Assembly: GCF_024609265.1 (NCBI RefSeq)
Contig: NZ_JANHMP010000001.1
Location: forward strand, 744,001 to 808,000
Reading direction: 5' to 3'
DNA from: Geothrix campi
GTDB lineage: Bacteria; Acidobacteriota; Holophagae; Holophagales; Holophagaceae
Length of the DNA stretch: 64,000 nucleotides
Both the position numbers and the translations under genes were made by a program. The notes beneath the pieces are model-generated. The model did not search any database. It was not told where the DNA came from and saw only the letters and a program-made list of their open reading frames with translations. Shown piece by piece: positions 16,684-25,815 of the stretch (position 1 is its first letter; each line of letters begins with the position of its first letter).

Positions 16684-17643
16684 TCAGCCGACACTGCCCA
16701 TGCGGGCGAACTTCTGGTACCGCTCCTCCACCAGTTGTTCCGCCGAAAGCTCGGACAACTCGGAGAAGGCCTCCACGACAGCCTCCTTCAGCGCGGCGGC
16801 GGCCGCATCGAAGTTCGAATGGGCCCCGCCGAGGGGCTCCTTCACGATGCCGTCGATGACGCCCAGCTCCAGCAGGTGCGGGGCTGTGAGCTTCAGGGCC
16901 GCCGCGGCTTTGGGAGCCTGGCTGGCGTCCTTCCAGAGGATGGACGCGCAGCCTTCCGGCGAGATCACGGAATAGATGGCGTTCTCCATCATGAGCACAC
17001 GATCGGCCACGCCCAGGGCCAGAGCCCCGCCGCTGCCACCCTCGCCGAGGACCACCGCCACCACGGGCACCTCGAGCTTGGCCATTTCCAGAAGATTGCG
17101 GGCGATGGCCTCGGCCTGGCCGCGCTCCTCCGCGTCCACGCCCGGATAGGCGCCAGGAGTGTCGATGAGGCAGAGGACGGGGCGCTGGAACTTCTCGGCC
17201 AGCTTCATGAGGCGCAGGGCCTTGCGGTAACCCTCGGGTTTGGGCATGCCGAAGTTGCGCAGGATCTTCTGCTTGGTGTCCCGGCCCTTCTGCTGGCCGA
17301 TGATCATCACGGGGTTGCCTTCGATCCAGCCCATGCCGGCCACGATGGCCGCATCGTCCCCGAAGCGGCGGTCCCCGTGCAATTCTTCGAAACGCTCGCA
17401 GATCCGCTCCAGGTAATCGAGCGTATAGGGGCGCTTGGGGTGGCGAGCCAGCTGGGCCCGCTGCCAGTCTGTGAGATCCGTGAACAGTTCGGCCTTCAGC
17501 TTGTCCAGCTTCTTCTCCAGCTTCTCCCGTTCCTTGGTCTGGGAGGGGTCCATCTCCATGGCCCGGATCTGGGCCTCCAGCTCAAGCACCGGCTTTTCCA
17601 GCTGGGACAGATCCATGGTCTGTTCGGGAGTCGCGTCTTTCAT
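16684..17643 (-). CDS. accA: Acetyl-CoA carboxylase carboxyltransferase subunit alpha
   Basis: With AccD it transfers the carboxyl group from biotin to acetyl-CoA, the first step of fatty acid synthesis. It has 319 residues, the usual length. The N-terminal helix (LEKPVLELEAQIRAMEMD) is followed by the crotonase-type fold with RPYTLDYLERICERFEELHGDR, LIDTPGAYPGVDAEERGQAEAIARN, GEGGSGGALALGVADRVLMME and YSVISPEGCASILW. The ATG at 17643 is preceded by GAGG; a second ATG nine codons on is possible. It is first in the run leading to recJ and the lpt genes. Confidence 0.96.
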   Translation of the reverse strand: MKDATPEQTMDLSQLEKPVLELEAQIRAMEMDPSQTKEREKLEKKLDKLKAELFTDLTDWQRAQLARHPKRPYTLDYLERICERFEELHGDRRFGDDAAIVAGMGWIEGNPVMIIGQQKGRDTKQKILRNFGMPKPEGYRKALRLMKLAEKFQRPVLCLIDTPGAYPGVDAEERGQAEAIARNLLEMAKLEVPVVAVVLGEGGSGGALALGVADRVLMMENAIYSVISPEGCASILWKDASQAPKAAAALKLTAPHLLELGVIDGIVKEPLGGAHSNFDAAAAALKEAVVEAFSELSELSAEQLVEERYQKFARMGSVG

Positions 17644-17673
17644 GAAGCCTCAAGCCGGGAAGTCCAACGGTCC

Positions 17674-17680
17674 AGTGTAG
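17674..17680 (-). promoter_or_regulatory. Candidate -10 element (CTACACT) for accA
   Basis: TACACT reads on the minus strand from 17679 to 17674, 30 bases before the accA ATG. The same hexamer precedes the Kir channel and amidohydrolase genes at a similar distance. This would place a promoter for the accA-recJ-lpt run inside the 124-base gap after the DUF3857 pair. Confidence 0.4.
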
Positions 17681-17767
17681 GGGGCCCAGGAACGAATGAA
17701 CAGGCCGGGCTGACCCAGAGTAGCCCCGGCGCCCTCCAGGGCCCCCCTGCGCGAAGGTGCCGGATGT

Positions 17768-19747
17768 CTAGTTCGCCACCGCCATGAAAGCCAGGCCGTC
17801 CTCCCTCAGTGTTTTAACGAGGCCACGGTCCTGCTTCCAGGCCTGGAGCCCCTTGTCCAGCTGCTCAAAGCCGAAAGTAACCGGTTTGTAGCAGTGCGCA
17901 AGGCTGAGCCGCAGGCGCGTGCCACCCGCCGCAGGTTCGGTTTCGGCCTTCCACTCGAAGGTGCGAAACGGCGTATCACCTTTGCGTTCCGGCAGCACTG
18001 GCTTGACCTTGGCTGGCAAGGTCAAGGTGGCGTGGTAGCTGAGTTCCCCCGTCGCCAAGCTCGCCACGGGGTACCGCCGGGGTGTACCAGCCTTCTGGAT
18101 GAGGGCCGGCGGGTAGGGAATGCCCCAGGCCGCCAGGTTCCATTCGGCGCCGTTCCGATGAAATCCGTCGGGATGGGTGATCTTCACTTCCACCTCGAAG
18201 GGGCGGTCCGTGGCAAGCGGGTCTCCCAGGCGAACCACCTCGATCTGGGCCGTGGCCGGCAGGTCGAACCGACCTCCCATGAGGGCCTCCCGCATGGCCT
18301 TTGCGCCTCCCTTGTGAGCAATGGCGCGGAGATTCCAGTAGGTTCCAGTCTCCTTGAGCTTCAAGGTGGCGCGGAGTGCGGAACCGTCCACCTCCCCTTC
18401 AAGATCGACTGACAGCCGGTCGCGCAGGATTGCGGCATCCGGAACCGTCACCCACTGGGCCCCGTCGGGCAGGCAGATCATCACCCGCCGTCCGCGATGG
18501 CCTGAGCCCAGGAATCCGAAGGGTGTGAAGGGGTCCGTGGCGTCCACAAGGAGGAAGCGGCCCTTCGGGCTTTCCACTTCGCCCGGAAGTCCCAGGCTCT
18601 TGTCCAGTCGGAGGGCCGTGATCACATGATTGAAAACCGGGAAGGGCTCCTCCTGCGTCTCGATTTCTCCCTCGTTGATCCTTGCCAGCGTCGGATGCGC
18701 CGTGAAACCGAGCGTCCTGGCCTCGGCGATGAAGAAGGCCGACAGGTCCTTGCAGTCTCCGTACCGTTTTCGCCCCACTTCGACTGTCTGTTCAGGTACC
18801 CACCCGCGTTCAGCAGAGAGGTACACCTGCTTGTAGTTGAGCGCCGCCGCCATCCACGACCAGAGGGCATTGAGGCCTTCTGGGCCCTTCCGGCCATGCA
18901 GATCCGCCATCCCCGCCGAGGCCGTGGCCGAGGCGTAGTTTCCGGCCGTCCATCGTGCGACCTCATCCCAGGTCCCCCACATACGAGCGGTGGGAAAAGC
19001 AGGATCCAGGAATCGAACCCTGACTACCGGCAGCACATTGTACCGATGGGGATGACCGCCTTCGTCCTCCGGTAGCACCGGCAGATTCGAAACAGCCAAG
19101 CCCGTGGCTCCCAGCGGCTCCACTTTGGCAATCCAGGGGAGGAAGTGACGGCGATCGATGCGCACATCGACCTGCTGCAGATTGGTGAACCACCCCTCCT
19201 TCTTGGCCACATCGAGTTCCCAGCGCCGGACGGGGATCGTTTCGAGCAGGCCCGTCGCGGCCACTGGCCCGATAGGACTTTGAATGGCCTCCAGAGACTC
19301 GAATGCGATGTAACTGCCCTTGACCACACGATCCAGCGCGGCACCAGTGATGGTGTCTGTGCTGAATTCCGCCTCGGATGCGTCGTTCATGGTCACGACA
19401 TCGTCTGAATCCAGTTTCACCAGGTCGCCATCGGGACGGAGATTCCATCCCTTCAGCTTCTTCACCTTGTTTCCCTTGCCGCCAAGGCCATGGATGACAA
19501 AGGTGCCTTGCCGCAATCCGCGCTCTCCCAGCACTTTCACGAGCCTGAATCGCCGTTGGCGAATCTCTCCGCTACCGGTGTAGGCGATCTCCGTCCGATC
19601 CAACAACACCCAGGCCACGGCATTCTCAGGAGCCGTCTCCCCGGCCGTGGCGCGGGCAACCTGGGCGGCCCACTCGGGCAGTCGCCCGAAGTCCTGGGCG
19701 GGCAGCAGCGCCGCCAGAAGGAACAATCCCATCCATCGAAGGCGCAT
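17768..19747 (-). CDS. Exported DUF3857/transglutaminase-like protein with intact catalytic triad
   Basis: A 659-residue protein with an N-terminal signal sequence (MRLRWMGLFLLAALLPAQ). An N-terminal DUF3857-type beta domain is followed by a transglutaminase-like cysteine peptidase fold. The Cys is C332 in YGDCKDLSAFF, the His H374 in FNHVITALRL, and the Asp D402 or D405 in LLVDATDPFTPFG, so all three catalytic residues appear present. The ATG at 19747 overlaps the stop of the upstream paralogue by one base and has GGGAGGGG close before it; an in-frame GTG sits one codon upstream. Activity and substrate are unknown; such proteins are frequent in Bacteroidetes and Acidobacteria. Confidence 0.82.
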   Translation of the reverse strand: MRLRWMGLFLLAALLPAQDFGRLPEWAAQVARATAGETAPENAVAWVLLDRTEIAYTGSGEIRQRRFRLVKVLGERGLRQGTFVIHGLGGKGNKVKKLKGWNLRPDGDLVKLDSDDVVTMNDASEAEFSTDTITGAALDRVVKGSYIAFESLEAIQSPIGPVAATGLLETIPVRRWELDVAKKEGWFTNLQQVDVRIDRRHFLPWIAKVEPLGATGLAVSNLPVLPEDEGGHPHRYNVLPVVRVRFLDPAFPTARMWGTWDEVARWTAGNYASATASAGMADLHGRKGPEGLNALWSWMAAALNYKQVYLSAERGWVPEQTVEVGRKRYGDCKDLSAFFIAEARTLGFTAHPTLARINEGEIETQEEPFPVFNHVITALRLDKSLGLPGEVESPKGRFLLVDATDPFTPFGFLGSGHRGRRVMICLPDGAQWVTVPDAAILRDRLSVDLEGEVDGSALRATLKLKETGTYWNLRAIAHKGGAKAMREALMGGRFDLPATAQIEVVRLGDPLATDRPFEVEVKITHPDGFHRNGAEWNLAAWGIPYPPALIQKAGTPRRYPVASLATGELSYHATLTLPAKVKPVLPERKGDTPFRTFEWKAETEPAAGGTRLRLSLAHCYKPVTFGFEQLDKGLQAWKQDRGLVKTLREDGLAFMAVAN

Positions 19748-21690
19748 CACCCCTCCCGCGAAAGCGTGACCTGCCGTCGGCAGGCGTCTTCAATCCAGCC
19801 CAGGAATTGTTTGAACTCTGCCCACTGGGCAGACGGAGCCGACAGGGCAGTCACCTCCACCCGAAGTACAACCTTCCCCATTCCTGTGGCGGGATCAAAG
19901 GCGGGCACCCAGAACACCCGGCCAAACAGGTTCTGCTGCTTCAGCTCCTGCTGGGGGCCCATGGTGTACCCCCGTGGCACCTGGAAAGTTGCAATCGCAA
20001 GTTGAGTGGCCTGATAAGGCAACACAATCGGCGCCGTCCGGGAGTCATCCAGCTTTGCAGGAACCCATAAGGGCCACGGCATGCCAGGAAAAGGGTCCAG
20101 CACTCGTTTCCGGCCGGCTTCCCGCTCCAGCGACCCCTTCAGGTGCCACGTGACGCTGGCTTTGGCGTCAGAGGTGTTCCTCACCTCAGCCGAGGCCACG
20201 GCAAGGTTTTTCATCTCCTTCTCGAACTTCTCCTTCAGCAGCTTCGACTGCTCCTTGGGTTCAAGGGCCATGTACCGGTTTCTCTCTACATACTCCGGGT
20301 AACCGGCGAATTCCGAGTCCACCTCAAACCGATCCGCATCCTCGTCCAGGTTCAGTCTGTAGGTGTAGCGGCGCAGGTTCGCGTTCGCTCCCAGGCTGCC
20401 AACCAGACCTTTCTTCCCCTTCCAGGTGCTGGAGTCGATGATCAGGGCAGTGACCGCCGTGTAGTCCGGATGCACCACGCCTGGCGCGGCGAACCGGCGC
20501 GTGGGATCGAACCAGATCATCCCCCCGTTGGTTTCCTCGATACCGATCAAATCAGTCGAGAACTGCCAAGGGTTGAGGTGGTTCCAATCGAATAGAGTGA
20601 ATTCCCGGTCAGGTACCTTGGCGATGATCGGTTTCAGTCCGGCCGCCTTGAGCAGGTGGTAGAAGAGGAGCCTCATCCCTTGTGCGTTGGTCCTCCCGGT
20701 CTTGGCAGCGGCGGCGAGGTCCTTGGATTCGAAGTCCTTCCAGAAATTTTTCGGCAGGGCCGCGGACTCCGCGAACGTGGCTTGGCTCAAATTGGCGATA
20801 CGGCTATCCAGGCGCTCCAGCAATGTGACGGCCTGTTTGCTGGGGGTGCCTGCGAGGTCGGCCGTCAGCTCGACAGCCAGCGTTTTGAAGGCCCCTCCCT
20901 TCTCGATCGACTCTTCATAATCTGGCTTGTAATGCTGCCGGATGGCCTGGTTCCAGTAGGCATCAGCACCCTCGCTCACTGAACTGCGAATATCATCCGG
21001 CTGCCAGAAGATGACCAGCCTCGGTAACCGGAGGGTAGGCCTGAGGCTATAAGGCGGCAGTTCCACCGCTGGGAGGTTCTTGAAGGTCAGCTGTTTGCCG
21101 CTCCAGGAACTCGTGACCTCGGGAGCAGGCGCGGCGCCAGGACTCAACGACCAGGCAAGCGGGAAAGGCTGGGCCACCTCGATGGCCATGACCTGCGTGG
21201 GATAGGCATGGGCCAAGGTCCACACGCCGTAGAGCCCCTGATAAAAACGGGCGGGCAATCCCCTGAGAAGCCCATCTGCTGATTCAGACCACTGAAATTC
21301 CACGACGCAATCCGTCGTGACTCCTGGGGCCACCAAGTGGGTCTTGCGCTGCTCACCGTTCCCGCTTTCGATGACCCGCTCCGCGAAATCCTTCCGGCTG
21401 TTGAATTCCACTTGGCGGCCATCGGGATAGACCGTCCGGCCCTTCACGCGGGTGGCCGTGCTTGGAAGGTCGGGGATCTCCGCCGCCTCGCGCCCAGCCT
21501 CGGCGAATACGCGCACCCGGTAGACGTAATCGATGGTAAGAACGTTGAGCCTCATCCGGTCTTCCAGGATCACGGCCCCTGTTGGGCCCTCCTTGAGAGC
21601 CCAGACTTCCGGTGGAATGGGAAGCCAGGCATTTCCGGCCATGAGCCGGAAGGTCAAGCAGACTACGGCTGACATGATCCGTATTTTCAC
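19747..21690 (-). CDS. DUF3857 protein with degenerate transglutaminase-like domain
   Basis: A 647-residue exported protein starting at GTG 21690 (GGAG six bases upstream) with a signal-like N-terminus. The DUF3857-like beta region spans about 40-230. Where the partner gene has GDCKDLSAFF, this protein has TNAQGMRLLFYHLLKAAGL at about 334-352, so the catalytic Cys is missing. The later Asp region (MIWFDPTRRFAAPG) is still recognisable. It is therefore probably a non-catalytic partner of the protein encoded immediately downstream, with which it overlaps by one base. Function unknown. Confidence 0.75.
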   Translation of the reverse strand: MKIRIMSAVVCLTFRLMAGNAWLPIPPEVWALKEGPTGAVILEDRMRLNVLTIDYVYRVRVFAEAGREAAEIPDLPSTATRVKGRTVYPDGRQVEFNSRKDFAERVIESGNGEQRKTHLVAPGVTTDCVVEFQWSESADGLLRGLPARFYQGLYGVWTLAHAYPTQVMAIEVAQPFPLAWSLSPGAAPAPEVTSSWSGKQLTFKNLPAVELPPYSLRPTLRLPRLVIFWQPDDIRSSVSEGADAYWNQAIRQHYKPDYEESIEKGGAFKTLAVELTADLAGTPSKQAVTLLERLDSRIANLSQATFAESAALPKNFWKDFESKDLAAAAKTGRTNAQGMRLLFYHLLKAAGLKPIIAKVPDREFTLFDWNHLNPWQFSTDLIGIEETNGGMIWFDPTRRFAAPGVVHPDYTAVTALIIDSSTWKGKKGLVGSLGANANLRRYTYRLNLDEDADRFEVDSEFAGYPEYVERNRYMALEPKEQSKLLKEKFEKEMKNLAVASAEVRNTSDAKASVTWHLKGSLEREAGRKRVLDPFPGMPWPLWVPAKLDDSRTAPIVLPYQATQLAIATFQVPRGYTMGPQQELKQQNLFGRVFWVPAFDPATGMGKVVLRVEVTALSAPSAQWAEFKQFLGWIEDACRRQVTLSREG

Positions 21691-21763
21691 GGGTTACTCC
21701 TGGTGGAATCCCCGGCATGCTGGCAGGTGGAGAACGAGTCGGCAAGAGACGCCCATCACACCT

Positions 21764-21791
21764 TTGCGAATTGTGAAACCCTTTTTAAACT
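21764..21791 (+). promoter_or_regulatory. Candidate sigma-70-type promoter for the coaE-tldD gene
   Basis: TTGCGA (21764-21769) and TAAACT (21786-21791) are separated by 16 bases in an AT-rich stretch that stands out from the flanking DNA. They end about 20 bases before the ATG at 21811. Each box matches four of six consensus positions. Confidence 0.38.
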
Positions 21792-21810
21792 CTTTCTGCC
21801 CGTGGAAACC

Positions 21811-23910
21811 ATGCCGGTCATCCCAGAACTGTCCAGTCCCTTCCCCCTCCTCGGCCTCAGTGGCGGCATCGCGGCTGGCAAGAGCTTCGTCGCTGGGAAG
21901 TTGGCGGCCCGGGGCTGGGCGGTGATCGATGCCGACGCCCTGGCCCGGGAAGTGGTGCTGCCCGGCAGCGAGGGCCTGGCGGCTCTGGTCGCCACCTTCG
22001 GGCCCGCCTGCCTCCGCCCGGACGGTGCCCTGGACCGTGCCTGGATGGCCGCCCACGTGTTCGCGGATGACGCGGCCCGGGCCCGGCTGAACGCCCTCCT
22101 CCATCCCCGCATCGAAACCCTCCTCGCGGCCCGCCTGGCGGCGCTTCCGTCCACCACCCGAGGGGCGGTGCTGGATGCGGCGCTCTGGGTCGAGCGGGGC
22201 AGAGCCCATCACTTCGACGCCTTCTGGACTGTGGATGCCCCAGAAGAACTGCGGGTGGAGCGCCTGATGGCCCGTGATCAACTGACCCGCGACGCCGTCC
22301 TGGCCCGCCTCCACGCCCAAGTCAGCGCGCCCGAGCGGGCGCTCCATGCGGACCTGGTGATCCCCAACGACGGGCGCGATCTCTCCGGAATCCTCGATGG
22401 GGCCGTCCAGACCCTTCTGTCAAACTGGAAGGTCCGCCGCGCGCGGACGTGGAGAGCCCCGATGCCTGCACCTTTCACCGCCGATCAGCTCCGCGAGGTC
22501 CTGGCGACCCTCCTCAGCCGGGGTGGCGATTACGGCGAAGCCTTCATCGAACGCCGGCAGGCCCATGCCCTCGGCATGGACGACGGCCGCATGGAGGATG
22601 TGCTCGCCTCCGAGACTTTCGGTGGCAGCCTCCGGCTGATGGATGGGGAGACCACGCGTTTCGCGGATCTCATCGCCCCCGGATTCGAGGAGCTGCTGGA
22701 GGCCGCCCGAACCCTGGCGGCGCCGGGCACGGGGCAGCCGGCGGAGATCCCGACCCTGACCCTGAAGGTCCATCCCACGCCCAGCCCCGTGGAGCGTGAT
22801 CTCGGCCGCGTGCCCCTGGACGAGAAGGTGGCCCTGGTGCGGAGTGCCGAGGGTCTGGCGCGGGCCCACGCCGAGGCCCTGCGCCCCGGCGCCCTCAAGC
22901 AGGTTTCCGCCGGCTACGGCGACAGCACCCAGCGGGTCTGGATCGCCGCCGTCGAGCGGGCGGACGGAACCTGGACCGGCCGTCTCACCGAAGATCACCG
23001 CACCCAGGTGGTGCTCCGCGTGAACGCCACGGCCGGAGACGGCCAGCAGTTGCAGTCCGGCTATCAGGCCCTGGGCGAGACCCGCGGTTTCGAGCTGTTC
23101 ACGGACGAGGCCGTGACGCACACCGCGCATGAGGCCGTCCGGTTGGCCATGCAGGCCCTGGAGGCCCAGCCCGCCCCGGCTGGCACCTTCCCGGTGGTGC
23201 TCAGCAGCAGCGCCGGTGGCACCATGATCCACGAGGCCTGTGGCCACGGCCTGGAGGCGGATCTGGCCCTGGCCGGCATGAGCGCCTTCGCGGGCAAGCT
23301 CGGCCAGAAGGTCGCGGCGGAAGGCGTCACGATCATCGATGACGGCACCCTGCCCCACAAGCGCGGCAGCCAGGCCATCGATGATGAAGGCAACCCGGTC
23401 AGCCGCGTGGTCCTCATCGAGAACGGCGTGCTGAAGGCCTACCTGCAATCCCGCAAGACCTCCCGGAAGATGGCCACGGAACCCACGGGCAACGGCCGCC
23501 GGGAGAGCTACCGGCACCTCCCCATCCCCCGCATGCGCAACACCTTCCTGGCGGCCGGGAGCGAGGCCCCCGAGGCCATCCTGCGCGACCTCGATCGCGG
23601 TCTGCTGGTGAAACACATGGGCGGCGGCCAGGTGGACACCGTCACGGGCAACTTCGTCTTCCAGGTAACTGAGGGGTATTGGGTCGAGAAAGGCGAGCCC
23701 AAGTACCCCGTGAAGAACGCCACCCTCAGCGGCTGCGGACCCGAAGTGCTGAGACAGCTCACCCGTATCGGCAGCGACCTCCACCACTTCGACATCGGCA
23801 CCTGTGGCAAGGACGGCCAGGGAGTCCCCGTCAGCGACGCCCTCCCCACCATCCTCTGCCCCGCCCTCGTCGTGGGCGGCACCGCCGAGCCCCTGCCGAG
23901 CGTCATTTGA
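21811..23910 (+). CDS. Fusion of dephospho-CoA kinase (CoaE) and TldD metallopeptidase
   Basis: One uninterrupted 699-residue frame holds two normally separate proteins. Residues 1 to about 217 are a dephospho-CoA kinase: P-loop [12 protein letters not shown] at 15-26, [12 protein letters not shown] and [19 protein letters not shown]. It catalyses the last step of CoA synthesis. Residues 218-699 are TldD, which with TldE/PmbA forms a heterodimeric metalloprotease; its metal motif is HEACGH at 474-479. The junction is [10 protein letters not shown] at ATG 22462, with GGAG at 22451-22454, so TldD could also be made separately by internal initiation. pmbA lies two genes downstream. Either a true fusion or loss of the coaE stop is possible; a sequencing frameshift is less likely because both halves stay in the same frame. 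Confidence 0.88.
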   Translation: MPVIPELSSPFPLLGLSGGIAAGKSFVAGKLAARGWAVIDADALAREVVLPGSEGLAALVATFGPACLRPDGALDRAWMAAHVFADDAARARLNALLHPRIETLLAARLAALPSTTRGAVLDAALWVERGRAHHFDAFWTVDAPEELRVERLMARDQLTRDAVLARLHAQVSAPERALHADLVIPNDGRDLSGILDGAVQTLLSNWKVRRARTWRAPMPAPFTADQLREVLATLLSRGGDYGEAFIERRQAHALGMDDGRMEDVLASETFGGSLRLMDGETTRFADLIAPGFEELLEAARTLAAPGTGQPAEIPTLTLKVHPTPSPVERDLGRVPLDEKVALVRSAEGLARAHAEALRPGALKQVSAGYGDSTQRVWIAAVERADGTWTGRLTEDHRTQVVLRVNATAGDGQQLQSGYQALGETRGFELFTDEAVTHTAHEAVRLAMQALEAQPAPAGTFPVVLSSSAGGTMIHEACGHGLEADLALAGMSAFAGKLGQKVAAEGVTIIDDGTLPHKRGSQAIDDEGNPVSRVVLIENGVLKAYLQSRKTSRKMATEPTGNGRRESYRHLPIPRMRNTFLAAGSEAPEAILRDLDRGLLVKHMGGGQVDTVTGNFVFQVTEGYWVEKGEPKYPVKNATLSGCGPEVLRQLTRIGSDLHHFDIGTCGKDGQGVPVSDALPTILCPALVVGGTAEPLPSVI

Positions 23911-24425
23911 CCCCCGGACGCCTGCAGGTGGTGCAGGACGACATCACCACCCTCGCCCTGGACGCCATCGTCAACGCCGCGAACAGCAGCCTGCTTGGAG
24001 GCGGCGGCGTGGATGGTGCCATCCACCGCGCGGCCGGTCCCGGATTGCTGGAGGAATGTCGGAGCCTAGGCGGCTGTCCTGCCGGGCAGGCGAAGCTGAC
24101 CGCCGGACACCGCCTGCCGGCCCGATTTGTCATCCACACCGTCGGCCCCGTCTGGAATGGGGGCCAGCACGGCGAAGAGGAAACTCTCGCCTCCTGCTAT
24201 CGGGAGAGCCTTCGCCTGGCCGAACGCCATCAATGCCAGAACATCGCCTTTCCGGCCGTCAGCACGGGCATCTTCGGCTTCCCTCCGGATCGCGCCGCGG
24301 ACATCGCCGTGGCAACCTGCCGCGACTGGCTCGCGGCCCACGACCTTCCTCATGAGGTCACCCTCGTGGCCTACGATGACCTCAGCCGGACAGTCCTCCA
24401 GACCGCCCTCGAGAAAGAAAGCTGA
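23907..24425 (+). CDS. Macrodomain protein (ADP-ribose binding, possible O-acetyl-ADP-ribose deacetylase)
   Basis: 172 residues from a proposed TTG start at 23907 that overlaps the tldD stop (TTGA). GTG codons at 23928 and 23931 are alternatives. Macrodomain motifs are clear: [35 protein letters not shown], and [20 protein letters not shown]. These match the MacroD/YmdB-type ADP-ribose pocket, including the Asn-Asn and catalytic-loop residues. Such enzymes remove ADP-ribose from acidic residues or hydrolyse O-acetyl-ADP-ribose. It sits between tldD and pmbA, both of which it abuts, suggesting a link to that protease system; this is inferred from context only. Confidence 0.88.
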   Translation: MTPGRLQVVQDDITTLALDAIVNAANSSLLGGGGVDGAIHRAAGPGLLEECRSLGGCPAGQAKLTAGHRLPARFVIHTVGPVWNGGQHGEEETLASCYRESLRLAERHQCQNIAFPAVSTGIFGFPPDRAADIAVATCRDWLAAHDLPHEVTLVAYDDLSRTVLQTALEKES

Positions 24426-24426
24426 C

Positions 24427-25815
24427 ATGACCGATCCGTTCCGAACCTTCATCGCCGATGCTCTGGAAGCCCGCCTCCAGGACGGCATCCAGCACGCCCT
24501 CAAGCTCGGTGCGGAAGGCGCCGAGGCCTTCGTCTCCGTATCCCGCAGCCGCAAGGCCAAAGTGCAGAATGGCGCCCTGGAGGATCTGACGACCAGCAAA
24601 CGCGGCGGCCTGGGCGTACGGGTGATCCGCGCCGGGGGCAAGGGCTTCCGCACAGGCCTCGCCACCACCACCGACCTCACCGCCGCGGATTTCCGCGACC
24701 TCTTCGCCCAGGCCTGGGAGTTGAGCGCCCTGGGCGACGAGGATCCCTGGCTGCGACAGGCGGATCCCGAAGGCACGGATGATCTCCCCAGCCGGTTCGA
24801 CGGTGCCGTGGAGGCCCTCACGCCCGAGCAGCGCATCGCCTGGGCGTTGGAACTGGAAGCCGAAGCCAGAAAGGCCTCATCGAAGGTGGCCGCTGTGCGC
24901 GAATCGGCCTGGAGCGATGGCTCCGGCGCCAGCCTGTTGCTTACCCAGAAGGGCGTGCGGACGCCGGATGCGTGGTCCAGCTGTTCCGCGGCCATCGAAC
25001 TGGCGGTAGCCGACGGTGAGGAGCGACAGGCGGCCTGGCACTGGGATGTCTCCCGTCGGCCGGGGTTGGACCTCGCGGCCATCGGCGCGGAAGCGGCCCT
25101 CAAGGGTGAGCGGAAGCTGAATCCCCAGCGCCTGCCCGCCGGCAGGTACTCGGTGGTGCTCCACCCGGAGGTGGCGGTGGATCTGCTCGGTATCGTGGCC
25201 GGGATGCTCGATGCCGAGTCCGTGATCAAGGGCCGCAGCCTCTTCGCCGGCAAGCTGGGCGAGATCATCGCCTCCCCTCTGCTGACGCTGGTGGACGACG
25301 GCCGCCTTACCGAAGCGCCGGGCCGCCCGGCCCTCGGCACCGAGCCCTGGGATGCGGAGGGTCTGCCCACTCGGCGCAACATCCTGCTCGAAGGCGGTGT
25401 GCTGAAGACCTACTTGCACACCCTCAAGACCGCTGCCGAGATGGGCGAGAATCCTACCGCCAGCGCGGGCCGGGGCTTCGGCAGCCAACCTGGCGCCACG
25501 ACCTTCAACCTCTTCCCCCTGCCTGGAAACACGGCGCCCGACACCCTCTACCGCCTGGCCGGGAACGGCGTGCTCATCACGGAGATCATGGGTCTGCACA
25601 CTGTGGATCCTGTCAGCGGCGACCTCAGCGTGGGCGCCAGCGGCATCCGCATCCGCGACGGCGTCCTGGCCGAACCCGTGGACAAGCTCACCTTCGCCGG
25701 GAACCTCCGAGACTTCCTGACCCGCATCGCCGCACTGGGCAATGACCTCCGCTGGTACGGCAGCAGTGCCGGCCTGAGCATCCTCCTGGAGGACATCGCG
25801 CTGGGAGGCGCCTGA
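24427..25815 (+). CDS. pmbA: TldE/PmbA metallopeptidase subunit
   Basis: A 462-residue partner of TldD, starting at ATG 24427 one base after the macrodomain stop. Family features include the N-terminal AEAFVSVSRSRKAKVQNGALED, RGGLGVRVI, and the C-terminal SASAGRGFGSQPGATTFNL and TEIMGLHTVDPVSGDLSVGASG. It lacks the HExxxH motif present in the TldD half, as expected for TldE. The TldD-TldE heterodimer degrades unfolded or modified peptides and matures some RiPPs in E. coli; the substrate here is unknown. It overlaps the following methyltransferase gene by one base. Confidence 0.92.
   Translation: MTDPFRTFIADALEARLQDGIQHALKLGAEGAEAFVSVSRSRKAKVQNGALEDLTTSKRGGLGVRVIRAGGKGFRTGLATTTDLTAADFRDLFAQAWELSALGDEDPWLRQADPEGTDDLPSRFDGAVEALTPEQRIAWALELEAEARKASSKVAAVRESAWSDGSGASLLLTQKGVRTPDAWSSCSAAIELAVADGEERQAAWHWDVSRRPGLDLAAIGAEAALKGERKLNPQRLPAGRYSVVLHPEVAVDLLGIVAGMLDAESVIKGRSLFAGKLGEIIASPLLTLVDDGRLTEAPGRPALGTEPWDAEGLPTRRNILLEGGVLKTYLHTLKTAAEMGENPTASAGRGFGSQPGATTFNLFPLPGNTAPDTLYRLAGNGVLITEIMGLHTVDPVSGDLSVGASGIRIRDGVLAEPVDKLTFAGNLRDFLTRIAALGNDLRWYGSSAGLSILLEDIALGGA

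Noticed and set aside
21811-23910. Assembly error as the cause of the CoaE-TldD fusion
   Set aside because: Both halves are full length, in the same frame, with a plausible linker; a single indel would normally put them in different frames. It cannot be excluded without reads.
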